This document shows, piece by piece, positions 59,501-64,000 of a DNA stretch of 64,000 nt (positions are counted from its first letter, which is position 1; every line of letters begins with the position of its first letter). The stretch covers positions 749,001 through 813,000 of the forward strand of contig OX344765.1 in assembly GCA_947034895.1 (NCBI GenBank), in the 5' to 3' direction. Source of the DNA: Rhytidiadelphus loreus (lineage: Eukaryota; Streptophyta; Bryopsida; Hypnales; Hylocomiaceae). Under the pieces are notes generated by a model. That model ran no database searches. It worked only from the letters and a program-made list of their open reading frames with translations, and was not told where the DNA came from. A program made the translations under genes and the position numbers.

Positions 59501-61159
59501 GAAGGTGAGAACTGCCTATCGTCGAGTCGAGGATAGAGATAATTGTTTGGAGTAATAATTGCTTGGGATAATCTGGATATCCTCGAGTCGAGGATAACCT
59601 TAGTTGATCCCATGATGAATGATTCTGCTTATTTACTAAATAGTTTCGTGTGTATGAATCTGTCTGTGCAGATGTTTGGTGCATTTTTTTATGGATTTGT
59701 TAATCAAGAAGAGGCCCGACCGTATCTGAGGATTGCGAAGGTAGCGGACAAAATGGATAAGAACAATTTTCTTTTCTCAAATTCTCCCTACTCACTTACT
59801 TATGAGAAACCGCCCCCCCGGGAACCAGTCTTGGTTGATATGGATTTACCTCAGTCTCCGCCCATGACGCTGAATTCACCAGCACAGGATCCATTACCTG
59901 TGGACCGGGTCAGGGATACTACTGGTCTGCATGTGCCTTCTGCCCTCGGTGTTGAAGGAATAAACGAGTTCGGAACTAACACGTTCCAAATTCATACGTG
60001 GAGGACATCCCCTCGCGTGCCCAGTGTTCCGGACTTGACTCTGCCGTCTTCATCTCATCAACCGGGACATGAGGAAGAGGATTACGAGACGGACACTAAT
60101 TACGCTAGACAGCGTCTAGGGGATGCGCCAATGTCCTCGGGTGGACAAGGTCCTCAGGTTGAGGAAGACACTATAATGGAGGCTGTGGGAGATGTTCCCG
60201 ATGTAGAAGCGGCAGCGATTCCCATCATTGACCTAAGTAGTGATGAAGATATTGATCGGCCTCACTCCTCAGATGATGATGATGAGGACGACAGTGGACC
60301 TCCTCAGATGAGCGAGATAAAACCACTTCTCTTGCCTTCCGGCGTCGTGGTAAAAATCGAGAAGGATTACTGGCAGAAGGACAAGGAAAGACGGGACCGA
60401 AGAATTGCACGGAAAGCTGAGAGGGAGGCTCGTGAAAAGGAGCTGAAGGAAGCAGTTGCCAGCACTGCGGAGACGAAAGCTGAAATGCTGAAGCTCCAGC
60501 AGGAGTCAAAGGCGTAGATGCAGAAGATGCAGGAGGAATCACAAGCGCAATATTTCGCTCTCCAAAGTCAAGTGGCGCAAATTTTGCAGTCTGTGAAGTC
60601 GCAATCAAGCCAACCAGCGCCCGTCGAATCTCCTGCAACATCAGCTCAGGTTCCGGTCTCGCATGAGACTCCCTTGTCCTCAAGGCTGCCTTATCCTCGA
60701 ATCGAGGATAAGGCTGATGTAGTGCCTGCTCCTGTGGAAGATGTTATAGCCAACACTCCAGCATCCCAGCTTCCCAGGCGTCTGTCTCCAGATAGACAAG
60801 CTTTTGAAGTTGTTGTTTCCATAGGTGTGGACATCGGCCCATCCGAAGCTGGTTTGAGTGACAGGCGGGCTTATCATCGAGGCGATGATAGAATTGGAGC
60901 ATCAACTGCACCCGATGTCGTTGCCACAGTGGAACCTGTCTCGACTTGTGGAACATCTTTCGACTCTCTGCATGACAATCCCTCGCCAATGTCAGTTGAT
61001 GAGGAGAAGGTCGACTACGAGGCCAACGACGATGACATGCGGGACACAAATGTGGTACAAGAGGGAGGGCCCTCTGGTTCGGCAGCTGTGGAGGGGGTTG
61101 AGCCTCAGGCGGCTGAATCCGCTCAGGTACAGCCTTCTGATCCTTACGATTTTGATTGA
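56599..61159 (+). CDS. ParB-like + degenerate N4/N6 DNA methyltransferase-like fusion protein (3 exons)
   Basis: Exons 56599-57993, 58179-59504 and 59672-61159; both introns (185 and 167 bp) are phase 0 with GTAAGA/GTGAGA donors and TGCAG acceptors. Total about 1,400 codons. Residues about 357-380 contain GQFMIINGQHSVTAS, like the GQHR box of ParB-type domains. The end of exon 2 and start of exon 3 read NVLGIFSGPKFMLASK then FGAFFYGFV..EEARPYLRIA. This matches the C-terminal VLDPFAGSGTT..AA ... GIE....Y..IA pattern of N4/N6 methyltransferases, with key Asp/Gly residues changed. I see no DPPY motif, so catalysis is doubtful. The C terminus is acidic, then a Glu/Lys/Arg coiled coil (about 60350-60600). 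Breaks: TGA 58692-58694 and TAG 60515-60517, both in frame. Confidence 0.6.
57994..58178 (+). other. Intron 1 with two palindromes
   Basis: AAG/GTAAGA donor and GTGCAG acceptor, 185 bp, phase 0. Palindromes at 58016-58034 and 58113-58131. Confidence 0.75.
59505..59671 (+). other. Intron 2 with two palindromes
   Basis: AAG/GTGAGA donor and TGTGCAG acceptor, 167 bp, phase 0. It splits the methyltransferase motif I region. Palindromes at 59517-59535 and 59578-59596; the second is a perfect TATCCTCGAGTCGAGGATA. Confidence 0.75.
60692..60890. repeat. Two palindromes inside exon 3
   Basis: TATCCTCGAATCGAGGATA at 60692-60710 and TATCATCGAGGCGATGATA at 60872-60890. Both lie in an open frame and are read as amino acids. 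Confidence 0.85.
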
Positions 61160-61653
61160 GTCCAAGATAATAATGTGTATCGGTAACGATTGTCTGGTGT
61201 TCGTGCTGCCTGCAATTCTCTGAGTAGTGTTGAATCTCATTTCTACTCATGCTGCCTGACAGGATGGTGTGGCCACTTCGTGATTTCTAGGCGCGGACAG
61301 AGACCCCGTCTGTTCTGCCTCGTGGTGTAGTATAGTGCAGCATAGTTTTGAGTGTACAGTTTTATCGGCCGATAAAGAAAACGTTTTCCGTCTGTATTAT
61401 ATAACGTATGTAAATAAAATATGCGAATTTCAAATCATCTAGTGCTCGTCAATCTGATGAAACTTTGCTTTCGATGTTTGGTTTCTCAGCTCGAAAGAAT
61501 CTATAGCGTGCAACATCCAGTGCCATTGAAAGCTTTATCTAACGAACGACCGCAGTTGCTAAACGAAACTCAATGCAAACAACCGAATTTTGGCTCTCCC
61601 TCTACTGCATTGTTACAGGTAACCCCATTTCTTTGTTGTCGTGTTATGATCAG
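61160..61653. other. 3' region of fusion gene, possible short exon
   Basis: Holds the probable 3' UTR with AATAAA near 61412. An open stretch about 61420-61617 ends at TTACAG/GTAACC and could be an exon of the next gene, but the gap of about 36 bases to the next acceptor is too short for an intron. Unresolved. Confidence 0.35.
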
Positions 61654-62496
61654 GTAGAGACGGAGTGCGGAAGAGAGATTGTGCCGAGGAATGTGCCCTT
61701 GTTAGTGCCTCCAGCGCGGAGGTAGTGGTTGAACATAGTCTTCGACTTGAACGGGGTCCTGTGTCAAACTGCCATGAAGTCTTATGCTGATAAATTTAGG
61801 CCCTACAGAGTCGAAGAGAAAGTTCTGTGTCATCGGAATCCCACCGTGATTGGACCCAAGGTGGTCTTCGCTCGGCAAGACCTAGGTGAATTCCTCCGAC
61901 AGGTCTCGGCGATCACGGACAACGTCGTGGTTTGGACCACGATGTTGAAACGTAATGCCGATCCAATCGCCAAACACCTATTTAATGGGTGCAGACCGCC
62001 CTACGTTGTCCTAGGATAGGAAGAGTGCACAAAGATAGAGGTCTCACCCGGACAGTTCTTTCATCAGTGGGCCAAAATGTTGTGCATGAAAGTTCTGTTC
62101 GAGACATTGTTTAACAATACTAGCGGGACCACTTTGTTTACGGCGGACAACACCATTCTCATTGATGACTCTCCGAATAAGAGCGTCTGTAATGAGTATG
62201 GTAATGCCATTTTCTTAGAAACGTGGAGCCATGAGAAACGACGGGACGACGTGCTCTTGGGACAGCTCCTGCCTTGGCTGCGTCGTCTAGATGCGAATTG
62301 CGGTCTTGGCTAGTTGCGGCGATACGTCGAAGAGAATAGGATTGGAAGGAACCCTCTATCGGCGGGTGACGACCGCCTAGAGCAAATCGTTGGCGGAATG
62401 AGAGAGTCCTCGAAGATGATGGGTTCCCGATTTGAGCTACCTGGGATAGGGGTGGTCGTAGAGAAAGGGCGACGTAGGAAGTATGCTCTTGTGTAA
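61654..62496 (+). pseudogene. FCP1/NIF-like HAD phosphatase-domain protein with in-frame TAGs
   Basis: One plus-strand frame to TAA 62494-62496, interrupted only by TAG at 61723, 62017 and 62311. HAD landmarks: NIVFDLNGVLC (nucleophile Asp kept; the second motif Asp is Asn), VVVWTTML, and TILIDDSPNKS with the acidic pair of motif IV. These place it with FCP1/NIF-type phosphatase domains, which act on phosphorylated proteins such as the RNA polymerase II tail. The start is uncertain: GATCAG/GTAGAG at 61653/61654 could be an acceptor. The stops may be C-to-T damage. A divergent Asn in motif I makes activity doubtful. Confidence 0.55.
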
Positions 62497-62726
62497 ATTT
62501 GTTTGTAGATTTGCTGTCTCCGAGGATTCATACTTTTTGCTGACCTTCTTCTGTATCTTGACGTTTTTGTAAATAATATATTGAATTTTTATTTGATACA
62601 CTTGATTCTCCTGTCTTTTTATCCGGAAATATCTGTCAATGGCTACCAATTCGTCTCTGTTTTCACTGATTGAAGTTGTTCGTTTCTCATGATATGGTAT
62701 TAAACGTAGGCTTGTGGGATCTGTAG

Positions 62727-63650
62727 TTGAAGCAGGTTGGGGACTTCTCTAATCCGCCAAAAAGACAAAGAGTGACGAGAAGTCTGCTTTCAGGCTCCGA
62801 AAACTCCATGTCCAGGGGGTCCGTTTCTGTGGGTGGAAGTTGTGGGACTGCTCCGCTTTCCAAGCCGTACATGCTGCGCTCTGCAACAAATGCGGCATCT
62901 GCCGCCATAGACTACTCCAAAGGAAACATTGAGGACGGGGTCGTGAATAGCCCTCCTAGTCGCGGACCAGGCAGGACTCCCGTGTGTTCTCCGTCGCCAC
63001 TGAAACGGGCTTCTTCGAGTCGAGGATGCTCTTCGCCATTTGATGAACGGATGGATGGTTCGACGAGCCGAAAGTTAAACCTTTCCGTTGTGGAGGCACC
63101 CGGTTCTCCTCGAGGTGAGGATGGCTTTCTATCCTCTCCTCCTAGTGCCGATGTGAGTACGCTGTTGGCATTGAGGTCCACGTCTCTGCTGGAAATTGAC
63201 TTACACAGGGACTTACTGAAGACGGATGCTTCTGCTGCTGTATCTGAAGTTCAGGATACACGACTTTGTCCCTCACACTCCATCCGCTCTAGGCGGTGTT
63301 TGTCGGGTGGCATAGTATTCCGTCAGCAACTTTGTAGGGAACAACGGCGTTCTCATATAGGACATTCCATCGTAGAAAATGGGAATGCGTTGCTACCAAG
63401 ACCGCCTGTTCGAGGGTCGAGGTCTCTTTCGGCTTCCGAGGTCCCCCAAAGCATCCAGAAGTCAAAGCGCCATGTGAATGGAATTCAACGGCACCCCTTA
63501 CATGATATAGTGGACGTTCCAATCACGCCATTCTCTCGTTCTCGACGTGAGGATATTATGAGAGGGCTAGCAAAGTTCAAAGCAATGGATGGAGCCAATA
63601 GCAATTGTACAGTGGATAGCCAGCCCTGCGGAGGTGATGTGAATTTTTAA
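62727..63650 (+). CDS. Ser/Pro/Arg-rich protein of unknown function
   Basis: Open frame of about 307 codons, probably a terminal exon: CTGTAG before TTGAAGCAG (62726 or 62735) gives candidate acceptors, and the first ATG is near 62808. The protein looks disordered, with many SP/TP sites (CSPSPLKR, APGSPRG, LSSPPS, VPITPF), the pattern of proteins controlled by proline-directed kinases. No domain recognised. Ends TAA 63648-63650. Degenerate palindrome-like sequences at 63010-63028 and about 63105 hint that it may belong with the preceding genes. Confidence 0.45.
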   Translation: MKQVGDFSNPPKRQRVTRSLLSGSENSMSRGSVSVGGSCGTAPLSKPYMLRSATNAASAAIDYSKGNIEDGVVNSPPSRGPGRTPVCSPSPLKRASSSRGCSSPFDERMDGSTSRKLNLSVVEAPGSPRGEDGFLSSPPSADVSTLLALRSTSLLEIDLHRDLLKTDASAAVSEVQDTRLCPSHSIRSRRCLSGGIVFRQQLCREQRRSHIGHSIVENGNALLPRPPVRGSRSLSASEVPQSIQKSKRHVNGIQRHPLHDIVDVPITPFSRSRREDIMRGLAKFKAMDGANSNCTVDSQPCGGDVNF

Positions 63651-64000
63651 TCACCTCACCTTCTATGACTATCTTACTATTAATAGCATCATATGCGGCA
63701 AAAATCATCTAGGAAAGAGATGGAACATATTATTTTCATCTTTGAGACTTACTACTAATAGCGCTTTTTACAGAGAACAAGAGTTACACTAGTTGTATAC
63801 ATCTTTTTAGACTGCCTTTGCATATGTTCTTTGAAATCTTTTGGATTCCTGTTTCATTTCATTTAGAGGACATTGAAAGCGACTCTTACATACAGCGTGT
63901 GCATTTGGACTACGCCAATAAAGCTATGTGAATGTACTTAAATTCACTCGCATTTCCACGTCTTCTTATGTATGAATGCATTTGGAGTCGCTTCCTCAAA
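63651..64000. other. 3' flank, no gene seen
   Basis: AT-rich sequence with CAATAAAG near 63917, likely 3' UTR or intergenic. The window ends without an element boundary. Confidence 0.45.

Noticed and set aside
49958..60890. CRISPR-like or satellite array made of the 19-bp palindromes
   Set aside because: Spacing is irregular (60 to several thousand bases), spacers are introns and genes, and the context is plant nuclear DNA.
8696..62313. Stop-codon reassignment, or U-to-C RNA editing, to explain the in-frame TAG/TGA codons
   Set aside because: Intact genes here end normally at TAA, TAG and TGA, nuclear U-to-C editing of this kind is not established, and methylation decay explains both codons more simply.
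45801..63650. Integrated giant virus or bacterial fragment as source of the ParB/methyltransferase-like gene
   Set aside because: The genes have spliceosomal introns and plant-like leaders, and no capsid, polymerase or other viral core gene is present. An ancient transfer cannot be excluded.

Overview
The window looks like nuclear DNA of a land plant with a repeat-rich genome. Evidence: TTTAGGG-type telomeric repeats at 51.5 and 52.3 kb, spliceosomal introns (GTAAG...CAG), a Ty3/Gypsy element primed by a tRNA-Asp-like site, a plant hAT transposase with DUF659 and hATC regions, and an LRR-Roc (TORNADO1-like) gene remnant. The DUF7869-type protein and this LRR-Roc style make me lean to a non-seed plant (bryophyte, lycophyte or fern). 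This is inference; the species cannot be read from the sequence.

3.4-39.5 kb is a three-layer nest. Layer 1 is a Ty3/Gypsy retrotransposon (3406-39505) flanked by 5-bp GTGTG duplications. Its LTRs are about 3.56 kb and each carries a protein-coding ORF. Its gag-pol frame is broken by three in-frame stops. Layer 2, inside the 3' LTR, is a 23-kb hAT-type element (13106-36134) with an 8-bp CGGAAGAC duplication and CAGG(A/G)TTGA ends. Besides a transposase it carries three cargo genes: a RING-finger protein, a shorter paralogue of its N-terminal domain, and a protein-kinase-like gene. Each of the four genes has the same upstream layout: a GC-rich array of GCGGACGG/CCGTCCGC motifs, a TATA-like box, then the ORF. 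Layer 3 is an 8-kb non-coding insertion (24628-32601, 5-bp AGCAC duplication) that splits the kinase-like ORF exactly between two codons; it consists of two interleaved sets of inverted repeats.

Host sequence flanks the nest. Diverged copies of one minus-strand region lie on both sides (about 1.9-2.8 and 40.0-40.8 kb), followed by a decayed LRR-Roc gene (43.4-44.7 kb).

45.8-63.7 kb holds the most unusual system. A minus-strand gene encodes a DUF7869-type, transposase-like protein (47002-49881). A divergent plus-strand, three-exon gene (56599-61159) encodes what looks like a ParB-like domain joined to a degenerate N4/N6 DNA methyltransferase fold. At least sixteen copies of a 19-bp interrupted palindrome (for example TATCCTCGAGTCGAGGATA) lie in the probable leader introns of both genes and in both internal introns of the plus-strand gene. 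Two more of the sixteen fall in its coding sequence. The layout recalls ParB with parS sites, but function is untested. An FCP1/NIF-like phosphatase-domain ORF and a Ser/Pro/Arg-rich ORF follow.

Across all layers the in-frame stops I found are TAG or TGA, never TAA. This fits C-to-T decay of CAG (CHG) and CGA (CG) codons at methylated sites.
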